From an uncultured Xanthomonas sp. (GTDB taxonomy: Bacteria; Pseudomonadota; Gammaproteobacteria; Xanthomonadales; Xanthomonadaceae): DNA of 64,000 nucleotides. Both the position numbers and the translations under genes were made by a program. The notes under the pieces were generated by a model. It was not told where the DNA came from. It made no database searches and saw only the letters and a list, made by a program, of their open reading frames with translations. Where the stretch lies: positions 1-64,000 of the forward strand of contig CALTTS010000004.1 of the NCBI GenBank assembly GCA_943912265.1. The letters run 5' to 3'. The stretch's first letter is position 1. Each line of letters opens with the position of its first letter. Positions 8,835 through 21,253 of the stretch are shown in pieces.

Positions 8835-9314
8835 ATGAACGACGGTGACGCACTCGATCGCACGCTGCTGGACCTGCCGCTGGCCCTGTCCGGCGGCACG
8901 GCGGCCACGCTGGGCAGTTATGCCGGCAAGTGGCTGGTGCTGTACTTCTACCCCAAGGACAGCACGCCGGGCTGCACCACCGAAGGCATCGATTTCAACG
9001 CCCTGCTGCCGCAGTTCCGCAAGCTCGGCGCCGACGTGCTCGGCGTGTCGCGCGACTCGGTGAAGTCGCACGACAACTTCTGCGCCAAACAGGGCTTCCG
9101 CTTCCCGCTGGTCAGCGACGGCGACGAGGTCCTGTGCAAGGCCTTCGACGTGATCCACGAAAAGAACATGTACGGCCGCACCGTGCTCGGCGTGGTGCGC
9201 AGCACCTTCCTGATCTCGCCGGACGGCCGCATCGCCGCCAGCTGGCGCAAGGTCAAGGTTCCCGGCCATGCCGAGGCCGTGCTCGAAGCCCTGAAGGCCG
9301 CCAGCAGGCAGTGA
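8835..9314 (+). CDS. bcp: Atypical 2-Cys peroxiredoxin Bcp/PrxQ
   Basis: Thiol peroxidase reducing hydrogen and organic peroxides. The 159-residue protein has the peroxidatic motif DSTPGCTTEG with Cys47 and lacks the cysteine five residues later used by E. coli Bcp. Instead NFCAKQGF gives Cys83, a 36-residue spacing that equals the Cys48-Cys84 pair described for Xanthomonas campestris PrxQ, so an intramolecular disulfide of that type is expected. GDEVLCKAF supplies a third cysteine. The ATG at 8835 sits 47 bp after the gcvR-like gene. Confidence 0.92.
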   Translation: MNDGDALDRTLLDLPLALSGGTAATLGSYAGKWLVLYFYPKDSTPGCTTEGIDFNALLPQFRKLGADVLGVSRDSVKSHDNFCAKQGFRFPLVSDGDEVLCKAFDVIHEKNMYGRTVLGVVRSTFLISPDGRIAASWRKVKVPGHAEAVLEALKAASRQ

Positions 9315-9396
9315 GCTCCCCGTCCCGCCCCTTCCGCCATCACCCTGCGCCGCAGGCCGTGATGGCTTTGCCCTGCCCCACCACCAGGAACCGCAG

Positions 9397-10791
9397 ATGA
9401 CCCACGGCAAGCGCCTGTACGTTCTGGACACCAATGTGCTGATGCACGACCCGACCGCGCTGTTCAAGTTCGAGGAACACGACGTGTTCCTGCCGATGCA
9501 GGTGATCGAGGAGCTCGACAACGCCAAGAAGGGCACGTCGGAAGTCAGCCGCAACGCGCGCCAGGCCAGCCGCTTCCTCGACGAACTGATCGAGGGCGTC
9601 GGTGCGGAGCAGATCGAGTCAGGCATCCCGCTCAGCCACCCGCAGGGCCTGCAGCTGCGCGGCGCCGCCACCGGCCGGCTGTATTTCCAGACCCGCGCGG
9701 TCGAGCCCGGGCGCAGCTTCGGCAAGGTGATGCCGGACAACAAGATCCTCGCCGCCGTGCTGGCGCTGGACGAGGACTACCCGGAAAACCCGGTGGTGCT
9801 GGTGTCCAAGGACATCAACCTGCGGATCAAGGCCTCGATCAGCGGCCTGACCGCCGAGGACTACGAGAACGACCGCGCGCTCGACGATTTCAGCCTGCTG
9901 TACACCGGCTCGGTCGAGCTGCCCGAGGATTTCTGGCAGCGCCACGACCGGGACCTGCGCAGCTGGAGCGACAAGGGCCGCACCCACTACGAGATCCGCC
10001 TGCGGCCGGAGGAGGACTGGCACCCGAACCAGTACCTCTACCTGCCCGGCGACGACGAAGTGGAACTGCGCGTGGCCAAAGTGGACCGCGACGGCAGCGC
10101 GATCCTCTCGCTGGTGGAGGATTTCCGCGGCGGGCACGCGGTGTGGGGCATCGCCGCGCGCAACCGCGAGCAGAACTTCGCGCTCAACGCGCTGATGGAC
10201 CCGGACATCGACTTCGTCACCCTGCTCGGCACCGCCGGCACCGGCAAGACCCTGATCGCGCTGGCCGCCGGCCTGGCGCAGACGATGGACCAGCAGCGCT
10301 ACCGCGAGATCATCATGACCCGCGCCACGGTGAGCGTCGGCGAGGACATCGGCTTCCTGCCCGGCACCGAGGAGGAAAAGATGACGCCGTGGATGGGCGC
10401 GCTGACCGACAACCTCGAAGTGCTCACCCACAACCAGGAAGGCGGCGCCTGGGGCCGGGCGGCGACCAACGACCTGCTCGCCGCGCGCATCAAGATCCGC
10501 TCGCTGAACTTCATGCGCGGGCGCACCTTCCTGTCGCGTTATCTGATTCTCGACGAGGCGCAGAACCTCACGCCCAAGCAGATGAAGACCCTGATCACCC
10601 GCGCCGGCCCCGGCACCAAGATCGTCTGCCTCGGCAATGTCGAGCAGATCGACACGCCCTACCTCACCGAGACCACGTCCGGCCTCACCTATGCCGTGGA
10701 CCGCTTCAAGGACTGGCCGCACAGCGCCCACATCACCCTGCGCCGGGGCGAGCGCTCGCGCCTGGCGGATTTCGCCTCCGAAGTGCTGTGA
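9397..10791 (+). CDS. PhoH-family ATPase with N-terminal PIN domain (PhoH2/YlaK type)
   Basis: A 464-residue cytosolic protein. Residues 5-140 form a PIN RNase-like domain, starting LYVLDTNVLMHDP and with an acidic EELD and a downstream VLVSKDINLR that give the metal-binding acids. Residues 250-460 are the PhoH ATPase: Walker A GTAGTGKT, Walker B YLILDEAQN and an arginine-finger-like GNVEQID region. PhoH2 proteins couple RNA unwinding with cleavage; the substrate here is unknown. It follows bcp by 82 bp in the same direction. The family name does not imply a Pho-regulon role, and no Pho box is seen nearby. Confidence 0.88.
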   Translation: MTHGKRLYVLDTNVLMHDPTALFKFEEHDVFLPMQVIEELDNAKKGTSEVSRNARQASRFLDELIEGVGAEQIESGIPLSHPQGLQLRGAATGRLYFQTRAVEPGRSFGKVMPDNKILAAVLALDEDYPENPVVLVSKDINLRIKASISGLTAEDYENDRALDDFSLLYTGSVELPEDFWQRHDRDLRSWSDKGRTHYEIRLRPEEDWHPNQYLYLPGDDEVELRVAKVDRDGSAILSLVEDFRGGHAVWGIAARNREQNFALNALMDPDIDFVTLLGTAGTGKTLIALAAGLAQTMDQQRYREIIMTRATVSVGEDIGFLPGTEEEKMTPWMGALTDNLEVLTHNQEGGAWGRAATNDLLAARIKIRSLNFMRGRTFLSRYLILDEAQNLTPKQMKTLITRAGPGTKIVCLGNVEQIDTPYLTETTSGLTYAVDRFKDWPHSAHITLRRGERSRLADFASEVL

Positions 10792-10915
10792 CGTCGCCTC
10801 CTCCCTCGCGCACGGGCCGGTGCGCGAGGGCGGAACCCGACGTGCGCTTTGCGCATGGCGCGCATTTGCCGCACCATGCAGAACCGCCCCCGCACCGCAT
10901 CCTCTTCATCGCGAC

Positions 10916-11599
10916 ATGGGAATCCAATTGCCACGCTGGGTCTGGGTCGGCGCCGTCGCGCTGTCCTGCATCGCCGGCATGGTCAACGCGGTGGGCTATC
11001 TCGGCTTCGAGCACCAGGCCGTCAGCCACATGAGCGGCACCACCACCCAGCTCGGCATCGCCCTGGCCGAGGGCGACCTCGTCTCGATTGGCCACCTGTG
11101 GGGCGTGCTGATCGCCTTCAGCGTGGGCGCCATGCTCAGCGGCATGATCATCCAGGACAGCACGCTCAAGCTCGGGCGCCGCTACGGCATCGCGCTGGCG
11201 CTGGAATCGCTGCTGCTGCTCGCCGCGATCCCGCTGTTCAAGCAGCAGCAGATCTGGGGCGCACTGGTCGCCGCGATGGCCTGCGGCCTGCAGAACGCGC
11301 TGGCCACCACGTTCAGCGGCGCCGCCATCCGCACCACCCACCTGAGCGGCATGTTCACCGACCTCGGCATCGGCCTGGGCCACCTGCTGCGCGGCCTGCC
11401 GCTGCCGATGCGCCGGCTCACCCTGTCCGGGCTGATCATCTCCGGCTTCCTCGCCGGCGGCATCCTCGGCGCGCTGCTGTTCGCGCGCTTCCGCTACGAC
11501 GCGCTGCTGGCGCCGGCCCTGCTCACCGGCGTGACCGGGCTGTCCTACGTGGCCTACAGGCAATGGGCCCTGGGCCACGGCGACCCTTCCGCGCATTGA
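10916..11599 (+). CDS. DUF1275 (YoaK-type) integral membrane protein
   Basis: A 227-residue protein with about six hydrophobic segments. The N-terminal part has NAVGYLGFEHQAVSHMSGTTT, and the middle has CGLQNALATTFSGAAIRTTHLSG, both hallmarks of DUF1275, in which SHMSG and THLSG are internal repeats of the same motif. The function of the family is not established; membrane location is inferred from the hydrophobic segments. It starts 124 bp after the PhoH gene and ends 35 bp before thiD. Confidence 0.8.
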   Translation: MGIQLPRWVWVGAVALSCIAGMVNAVGYLGFEHQAVSHMSGTTTQLGIALAEGDLVSIGHLWGVLIAFSVGAMLSGMIIQDSTLKLGRRYGIALALESLLLLAAIPLFKQQQIWGALVAAMACGLQNALATTFSGAAIRTTHLSGMFTDLGIGLGHLLRGLPLPMRRLTLSGLIISGFLAGGILGALLFARFRYDALLAPALLTGVTGLSYVAYRQWALGHGDPSAH

Positions 11600-11634
11600 A
11601 TCTCCCGCCGCCTTTCCGACCCGACTCCCGAGAC

Positions 11635-12443
<809 letters not shown>

Positions 12444-12447
<4 letters not shown>

Positions 12448-13325
12448 CCGTCCGGGCGTGGGCACAGGCGGTCGCAACCGGCGACGGACATCGCTTCGAA
12501 CTGCTCGCACGCGCACCCGTCAACCCGGCAGCCGGCCTGCTCTGGCTGCCCGCGCTCGGCGTCCCGGCCCGGCATTACCTGCCGTTCGCCGAAACCCTGG
12601 CCGAACGCGGCGTGGCCGTGTTCCTGCACGAATGGCGCGGCAACGGCAGCAGCAACCTGCGCCCGTCGCGGGCCGTGGACTGGGGCTACCGCGAGCTGCT
12701 CGCCGACATCGCCGCCAGTCGCGACGCGATGGCGGCCGCGCTGCCGGCCACCGCGGCGCGCCGACTCGGCGGCCACAGCCTCGGCGGCCAGCTCGCCTGC
12801 TGCCATGCGGCACTCGATGATGGCACCGGCTACGAGGAACTGTGGCTTGTCGCCAGCGGCACGCCCTACTGGCGGCGTTTCCCCGCGCCGCGCGGCTGGA
12901 CGCTGCCGCTGGCCTACCGTTTCCTGCCATGGCTGGCCCGCCGCAACGGCACGCTGCCCGGCCGCAGGATCGGTTTCGGCGGCACCGAAGCGCGCGGCGT
13001 GATCCGCGACTGGGCGCGCGTGGGGCTGACCGACCGCTACCGTGCCGACGGCATCGGGCAGGACATGGACGCGGCGCTGCGCGGGCTGCGCATCCGCATC
13101 CGCGGCGTCACGCTCGACCGCGACTGGCTCGCGCCCCGTTCCTCGCTGCAAGGCCTCGTCGCGCGCATGCACCGGGCATCGGCCTCGCTCGTCACGCTCG
13201 GTCGCATGCAGCTGGGCACGGATGCGGACCACTTCGCCTGGATGCGCGCGCCCGCCGGCGTAGTCGAAACCCTGGCCGGACAGGCGGATGTGCGCCGCGC
13301 CGGCAAGCCGCACGAAATTTCTTGA
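12444..13325 (+). CDS. Alpha/beta hydrolase
   Basis: A 293-residue protein of the alpha/beta-hydrolase fold. The nucleophile elbow GHSLGGQLA gives the catalytic Ser, an oxyanion-type LPALGVPARHYLPFAETLA is near residue 35, and a candidate catalytic His is in DADHFAWM near the C-terminus. No signal peptide is present, so it is probably cytosolic. Substrate cannot be told from the sequence; it resembles uncharacterised serine hydrolases found beside thiD only by position. Its start overlaps the thiD stop by four bases. Confidence 0.75.
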
Positions 13326-13334
13326 ACGAGGGTG

Positions 13335-13363
13335 TTGACGCACGGCGCTGCTTTCCCCATAAT
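13335..13363 (+). promoter_or_regulatory. sigma-70 promoter of tRNA-Arg(ACG)
   Basis: TTGACG at 13335-13340 and CATAAT at 13358-13363 with a 17-bp spacer; the tRNA starts 17 bp beyond the -10 box. Confidence 0.8.
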
Positions 13364-13379
13364 TTCGCTCCTCAACGAG

Positions 13380-13456
13380 GCGCCCGTAGCTCAGCTGGAT
13401 AGAGTACCTGGCTACGAACCAGGCGGTCGGGAGTTCGAATCTCTCCGGGCGCACCA
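13380..13456 (+). tRNA. tRNA-Arg (ACG)
   Basis: Seventy-seven bases. Acceptor GCGCCCG pairs with CGGGCGC at 13446-13452, the anticodon stem CCTGG/CCAGG encloses a loop reading ACG (decoded as ICG), and CCA is encoded. It has its own promoter and terminator. Confidence 0.96.
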
Positions 13457-13470
13457 AGTTGAAGAAAAAG

Positions 13471-13493
13471 CCGACGCCCTGCGTCGGTTTTTT
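13471..13493 (+). terminator. Intrinsic terminator of tRNA-Arg
   Basis: CCGACGC, loop CCT, GCGTCGG followed by six T residues. The stretch from here to 13705 shows no gene or clear signal. Confidence 0.85.
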
Positions 13494-13705
13494 CGTTTCC
13501 GGCACGGGCGCATTCCGATGCGGACACGGCCGCGTGCACGCCTGCGGCAACGAGCGGCCGTCACGGCCTACGCCCGCGTCTCCCGCGCCACACACGCGGC
13601 AAGCGCCCGGCACGACCAAAGTCAATCTGTCTGCGATCTCCCGGATGTGCCAGCATTGCGGGTTGGGATGATCCCGCCAGCCCCCGCACTCTGGAGCACC
13701 GCAAG

Positions 13706-15391
13706 ATGAGCCCTGAACAACTGCTCGCCGCCTATGGCCCGCGCGAATCGATGGAATACGACGTCATCGTGGTCGGCGCCGGCCCGGCCGGCCTGTCGGC
13801 CGCCATCCGCCTGAAGCAACTGGCCGGCGAACAGGGGCGCGAGCTTTCGGTCTGCGTGCTCGAGAAAGGTTCCGAACCCGGCGCGCACATCCTGTCCGGC
13901 GCGATCATGGATCCGCGCGCGCTCGGCGAACTGATCCCCGACTGGGCCGAACGCGGTGCCCCGCTCCGCCAGCCGGTGACCGAGGACGAGTTCCTGTTCC
14001 TGAGCGAAACCGGCGCCCGGCAGACGCCGCACTGGCTGCTGCCCGAGTGCTTCCACAACCACGGCAACTACATCGTCTCGCTCGGCAACGTCGTGCGCTG
14101 GCTGGCGCAGCAGGCCGAGGCGCTGGGCGTGGAAATCTTCCCCGGCTTCGCCGCCGCCGAAGTGCTGTACGCCGGAAACGGCGCGGTGAAGGGCGTGGCC
14201 ACCGGCAACATGGGCCTGGACAAGGAAGGCAACCCGACCGAGCAGTTCCAGCTCGGCATGGAACTGCATGCCAGGTACACGATCTTCTCAGAAGGCGCGC
14301 GCGGCCAGCTCGGCCGCCAGCTGATCGAACGCTACAAGCTCGACGAGGGCCGCGATCCGCAGAGCTACGGCATCGGCATCAAGGAACTGTGGCAGGCCGA
14401 CCCGGCGAAGCATCGTCCCGGCCTGGCCGTGCACACGGCCGGCTGGCCGCTGGACACGGACACCTACGGCGGTTCGTTCCTGTACCACGCCGAGGAGGGA
14501 CGCATCGCGATCGGCTTCGTCGTCGGCCTGGACTACAAGAACCCGTGGCTGAGCCCGTTCGAGGAATTCCAGCGCTTCAAGACCCACCCTGCCATCCGCA
14601 GGCACCTGGAAGGCGGCAAGCGCATCGGCTACGGCGCCCGCGCGATCACCGCCGGCGGCCTGCTGTCGCTGCCCAGGACCGTTTTCCCGGGCGGCGCGCT
14701 GGTCGGCTGCGAAGCGGGCTACCTCAACGCCAGCCGCATCAAGGGCAGCCATGCCGCGATCAAGACCGGCATGCTGGCCGCCGAAGCCGCCTTCGCCGCG
14801 ATCGGCGAGGGCCGCAGCCACGACGAACTGACGGCCTACCCGGCCGCCTTCGAGAAAAGCTGGCTGCATGCCGAACTGCAGCAGGCCAAGAACTTCAAGC
14901 AATGGTTCAAGAAGGGCCGTTCCGTCGCCACCCTGATGACCGGCGTCGAACAGTGGCTGCTGCCCAAGCTCGGCATCCGCAACGCGCCGTGGACGATCCA
15001 CCGCACCCAGCCCGACTACGCCTGCCTGCAGCCCGCCGCCGGGCAGCCGAAGATCGACTACCCGAAGCCGGACGGCATCCTGACCTTCGACCGGCTCAGC
15101 TCGGTGTTCCTGTCCAGCACCTCGCACGACGAGCACCAACCCTGCCACCTCAGGCTCAAGGACGCCCGGGTACCGGTGGAGATCAACCTGAAGCGCTATG
15201 CCGGGCCGGAAAGCCGCTATTGCCCGGCCGGCGTGTACGAATTCGTCGGCGACGGCGCGGGTGGCGAGCGCCTGCAGATCAACTTCGCCAACTGCGTGCA
15301 CTGCAAGACCTGCGACATCAAGGACCCGACCCAGAACATCGTCTGGACCGCTCCGCAGGGCGGCGACGGCCCCAACTACGCGAACATGTAG
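13706..15391 (+). CDS. Electron-transfer flavoprotein:ubiquinone oxidoreductase
   Basis: Membrane-associated flavo-iron-sulfur enzyme that passes electrons from ETF (fatty-acid and amino-acid oxidation) to ubiquinone. The 561-residue protein has the FAD dinucleotide fold VVGAGPAGLSAAIRL near residue 20, the conserved LEKGSEPGAHILSGAI, the GGLLSLPRTVFPGGALVG-type FAD/quinone region, and a C-terminal 4Fe-4S ferredoxin-like site with YCPAGVYEF and NCVHCKTCDIKDP. Length agrees with bacterial ETF-QO. ETF itself is not in the window. An intrinsic terminator follows. Confidence 0.93.
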   Translation: MSPEQLLAAYGPRESMEYDVIVVGAGPAGLSAAIRLKQLAGEQGRELSVCVLEKGSEPGAHILSGAIMDPRALGELIPDWAERGAPLRQPVTEDEFLFLSETGARQTPHWLLPECFHNHGNYIVSLGNVVRWLAQQAEALGVEIFPGFAAAEVLYAGNGAVKGVATGNMGLDKEGNPTEQFQLGMELHARYTIFSEGARGQLGRQLIERYKLDEGRDPQSYGIGIKELWQADPAKHRPGLAVHTAGWPLDTDTYGGSFLYHAEEGRIAIGFVVGLDYKNPWLSPFEEFQRFKTHPAIRRHLEGGKRIGYGARAITAGGLLSLPRTVFPGGALVGCEAGYLNASRIKGSHAAIKTGMLAAEAAFAAIGEGRSHDELTAYPAAFEKSWLHAELQQAKNFKQWFKKGRSVATLMTGVEQWLLPKLGIRNAPWTIHRTQPDYACLQPAAGQPKIDYPKPDGILTFDRLSSVFLSSTSHDEHQPCHLRLKDARVPVEINLKRYAGPESRYCPAGVYEFVGDGAGGERLQINFANCVHCKTCDIKDPTQNIVWTAPQGGDGPNYANM

Positions 15392-15420
15392 GCGGGCGGC
15401 CGAGCGATCCCCGGAAACGG

Positions 15421-15447
15421 AAAAAGCCGCTTCGCAGCGGCTTTTTT
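15421..15447. terminator. Bidirectional intrinsic terminator
   Basis: AAAAAGCCGCT, loop TCGC region, AGCGGCTTTTTT. It serves the ETF-QO gene on the plus strand and the tRNA-Asp run on the minus strand. Confidence 0.85.
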
Positions 15448-15457
15448 CTTGCTTCGA

Positions 15458-15534
15458 TGGCGGAGCGGACGGGACTCGAACCCGCGACCTCCGGCGTGAC
15501 AGGCCAGCATTCTAACCAGCTGAACTACCGCTCC
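15458..15534 (-). tRNA. tRNA-Asp (GTC), copy 1
   Basis: Seventy-seven bases, acceptor GGAGCGG, anticodon GTC in the loop CTGTCAC, and an encoded CCA. Identical in sequence to the other two copies. It shares flanking bases with copy 2 (GCGTTGTAC on the 5' side of the gene), pointing to a recent duplication. Confidence 0.95.
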
Positions 15535-15635
15535 GCGTTGTACATCACTTGCCGCCGCGGCTGCGGACGACATGGGCGACTGGCACCCGGCTCCTCGGGG
15601 AGCCAAGGCCCGCCTGGAGCGGACCTTCGAATCGA

Positions 15636-15712
15636 TGGCGGAGCGGACGGGACTCGAACCCGCGACCTCCGGCGTGACAGGCCAGCATTCTAACCAGCTG
15701 AACTACCGCTCC
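15636..15712 (-). tRNA. tRNA-Asp (GTC), copy 2
   Basis: Identical to copies 1 and 3. It lies 101 bp upstream of copy 1 in the direction of transcription. No convincing promoter is visible in front of it. Confidence 0.95.
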
Positions 15713-15785
15713 GCGTTGTACTGCTGCTTCGCCCCGCGACGCGGAAACGAGGATGGCGAAAAGGTCGCCCTCACCCTACAGGGTG

Positions 15786-15808
15786 AAAAACCCCGCGCAA
15801 GCGCGGGG
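15786..15808 (-). terminator. Strong hairpin with T-tract between tRNA-Asp copies 3 and 2
   Basis: Read on the minus strand: CCCCGCGC, two-base loop, GCGCGGGG and then five T. Two more short hairpins follow (TCACCC/GGGTGA at 15771-15786, and GGCGA/TCGCC). The first has all features of an intrinsic terminator, although two tRNA genes lie beyond it. Confidence 0.7.
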
Positions 15809-15823
15809 TCTTCATGATGCAAC

Positions 15824-15900
15824 TGGCGGAGCGGACGGGACTCGAACCCGCGACCTCCGGCGTGACAGGCCAGCATTCTAACCAGCTGAACTACCGCTCC
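15824..15900 (-). tRNA. tRNA-Asp (GTC), copy 3
   Basis: Identical to copies 1 and 2 but with different flanks. It follows tRNA-Val by 28 bp and is probably on the same transcript as hupB and tRNA-Val. Confidence 0.95.
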
Positions 15901-15928
15901 GCATTTGCAACTGCCGCCGTGGTGCTTC

Positions 15929-16003
15929 TGGTGGGTGCTGAGGGTTTCGAACCCCCGACCCTCTCCTTGTAAGGGAGACGCTCTACCGCTGAGCTAAGCA
16001 CCC
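15929..16003 (-). tRNA. tRNA-Val (TAC)
   Basis: Seventy-five bases; acceptor GGGTGCT/AGCACCC, anticodon TAC in loop CTTACAA, T-arm GGGTTCGAAACCC, and encoded CCA. It begins 11 bp after the hupB stop codon with no terminator between, so it must be processed from the hupB transcript. Confidence 0.95.
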
Positions 16004-16014
16004 TGGCGAGCGGA

Positions 16015-16287
16015 TTAGTTTACAGCATCCTTCAGGGCCTTGCCAGCCTTGAATGCGGGCGTCTGCGAAGCGGCAATCTTGATCGACTCGCCGGTCTTCG
16101 GGTTGCGGCCGGTGCGGGCAGCGCGCTTGCGCACCTGGAACGTGCCGAAGCCGACCAGCGTGACGGTGTCGCCCTTCTTCAGCGCCTTGGTGACGGCATT
16201 GAGCACGGCATCGACGGCACGGCCGGCCTCGGCCTTGGAAACTTCGGCCTCGTCGGCGACGTGGTCGATCAAATCGGTCTTGTTCAT
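16015..16287 (-). CDS. hupB: DNA-binding protein HU-beta
   Basis: Nucleoid-associated histone-like protein. Ninety residues starting MNKTDLIDHVADEAEVSKAE, with GFGTFQVRKRAARTGRNP in the DNA-binding arm, whose tip is the RNPKTGE loop. Length is exactly that of HU. It has a near-consensus promoter 125 bp upstream and is followed directly by tRNA-Val. Position after lon is conserved among gammaproteobacteria. Confidence 0.96.
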   Translation of the reverse strand: MNKTDLIDHVADEAEVSKAEAGRAVDAVLNAVTKALKKGDTVTLVGFGTFQVRKRAARTGRNPKTGESIKIAASQTPAFKAGKALKDAVN

Positions 16288-16410
16288 TCTCTACTCCATG
16301 TGCGGATTACCGCGTGTGATGTGACCGGTGCCGGCGCGACGCACGCCACAAGACAATTCCGGTCCGATGTGCCGCGACACGCATCCGTTGACGAGCTCGC
16401 GGTGCCCGCC

Positions 16411-16439
16411 GTTATACCAGTGCCCCCGCAAGCGGGCAA
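16411..16439 (-). promoter_or_regulatory. sigma-70 promoter of hupB
   Basis: On the minus strand TTGCCC (complement of 16434-16439) and TATAAC (complement of 16411-16416) are separated by 17 bp. The expected transcript has a leader of about 115 bases before the hupB ATG. Confidence 0.75.
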
Positions 16440-16472
16440 CCGCGAAAGCCAATGCTGGCGCGGCTTTCGCGG
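16440..16472 (-). terminator. Perfect 11-bp inverted repeat between lon and hupB
   Basis: CCGCGAAAGCC and GGCTTTCGCGG flank an 11-base loop, 25 bp after the lon stop codon. No T-tract follows; instead the repeat abuts the -35 box of hupB. It may end lon transcripts by a factor-dependent route or protect their 3' end. Confidence 0.45.
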
Positions 16473-16497
16473 CATCTGTCATGCCTGGACGCACAAG

Positions 16498-18972
<2,475 letters not shown>

Positions 18973-18994
18973 GCAAGCTCCGGGAGACAGATGC

Positions 18995-19021
18995 AAAAAA
19001 GGCAGGCCGTCAAGGCCTGCC
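18995..19021 (-). terminator. clpX terminator, located at the lon transcription start
   Basis: On the minus strand GGCAGGCC, a five-base loop, GGCCTGCC and six T. It lies 83 bp after the clpX stop. The predicted lon start site (about 19018-19020) is at the base of this hairpin. Confidence 0.8.
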
Positions 19022-19025
19022 TAGG

Positions 19026-19054
19026 TTATGGGGTTTCCCGGCCGGACTTGCAAG
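19026..19054 (-). promoter_or_regulatory. sigma-32 (RpoH) heat-shock promoter of lon
   Basis: On the minus strand CTTGCAA (complement of 19048-19054) and CCCCATAA (complement of 19026-19033) with a 14-bp spacer. This fits the RpoH consensus CTTGAAA, 13-15 bp, CCCCATNT at nearly all positions. Heat-shock control of lon is established in E. coli; here it is inferred from the motif. Confidence 0.75.
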
Positions 19055-19104
19055 AAGCCGGCCGGGATATCCGTTTCGGCGGCGGAAGGCATCCGCCGGG
19101 CGGA

Positions 19105-20391
<1,287 letters not shown>

Positions 20392-20440
20392 CTTTCAGTT
20401 GTCCGGTTGCCCCACCGATGCGTCGGGGGTGTTCGATTCG

Positions 20441-20483
20441 AGAATAGCACAGGGCCGGGGAGACGCCAGCCCGCCCCGGCCCT
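20441..20483 (-). promoter_or_regulatory. Candidate clpX promoter with adjoining 10-bp inverted repeat
   Basis: On the minus strand TGC-TATTCT (complement of 20441-20449) is an extended -10 box. Directly upstream AGGGCCGGGG (20451-20460) and CCCCGGCCCT (20474-20483) form a perfect 10-bp inverted repeat with a 13-base loop. The repeat may end clpP transcripts or control clpX; it has no T-tract. Confidence 0.45.
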
Positions 20484-20521
20484 GCTGGATTTGATGGAAT
20501 TGAGGCCGGCTCGGGCCGGTT

Positions 20522-21148
20522 TCAACCCGCCTGGATCGACTCTTCCGGCCGCCGTTCCAGCACCTCGTCTACCAGCCCGTAGGCCTTGGAATCGGCCGCG
20601 CTCTTGAAGTTGTCACGCTCGGTGTCGCGGGCGATGGTTTCCAGCGACTGGCCGGTGTGCTTGGCCAGCACTTCGTTCAGGCGCGCGCGCAGGGTGAGGA
20701 TCTCGCGGGCGTGGATGTCGATGTCGGTCGCCTGCCCCTGGAAACCGCCCAGCGGCTGGTGGATCATCACCCGCGAATTCGGCAGCGCATAGCGCTTGCC
20801 GGCCGCGCCCGAGGCCAGCAGCAGCGCGCCCATCGAGGCGGCCTGGCCGACGCAGATGGTGCTCACGTCCGGCTTGATGTACTGCATGGTGTCGTAGATC
20901 GCCATGCCCGCGGTCACCACGCCGCCTGGCGAATTGATGTACAGGCTGATGTCCTTCTCGGGGTTTTCCGCCTCGAGGAACAGCATCTGCGCGACGACGA
21001 GGTTGGCCACGTGGTCGTCGATCGGCCCGACCAGGAAGATCACCCGCTCCTTCAGCAGGCGCGAGTAGATGTCGAACGCGCGCTCGCCGCGGCTGGTCTG
21101 TTCGACCACCATCGGCACGAGGTTCAGGGCTTGGGTTGGCATGCTCAT
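20522..21148 (-). CDS. clpP: ATP-dependent Clp protease proteolytic subunit
   Basis: Serine protease forming the tetradecameric chamber used by ClpX. The 208-residue product has the nucleophile Ser in GQAASMGALLLA, the His in RVMIHQPLGG and the Asp in ERDNFKSA, with the short cleaved N-terminal leader preceding LVPMVVEQTSRGERAFDIYS. An AAGGAG site precedes the ATG. It lies between tig and clpX, the conserved gammaproteobacterial order. Confidence 0.96.
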   Translation of the reverse strand: MSMPTQALNLVPMVVEQTSRGERAFDIYSRLLKERVIFLVGPIDDHVANLVVAQMLFLEAENPEKDISLYINSPGGVVTAGMAIYDTMQYIKPDVSTICVGQAASMGALLLASGAAGKRYALPNSRVMIHQPLGGFQGQATDIDIHAREILTLRARLNEVLAKHTGQSLETIARDTERDNFKSAADSKAYGLVDEVLERRPEESIQAG

Positions 21149-21253
21149 CGTGGCTCCTTGGTCCGGGACCGCGGCCGATGCCGCCGCCCCGCAATGCTAC
21201 CGGGACCCCGCCGGACCGGGAAACCGGCGCGGCGGGGCGAATCGGCGGTCCGC

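Noticed and set aside
9397..10791. PhoH-family gene as a member of the phosphate regulon
   Set aside because: No Pho box is seen upstream and it sits in the gcvR-bcp run; the name is historical.
15458..15900. Three 77-bp repeats with spacers, at first sight like a repeat array
   Set aside because: Each unit folds as tRNA-Asp with anticodon GTC and encoded CCA; spacers are unequal in length. Not a CRISPR array.
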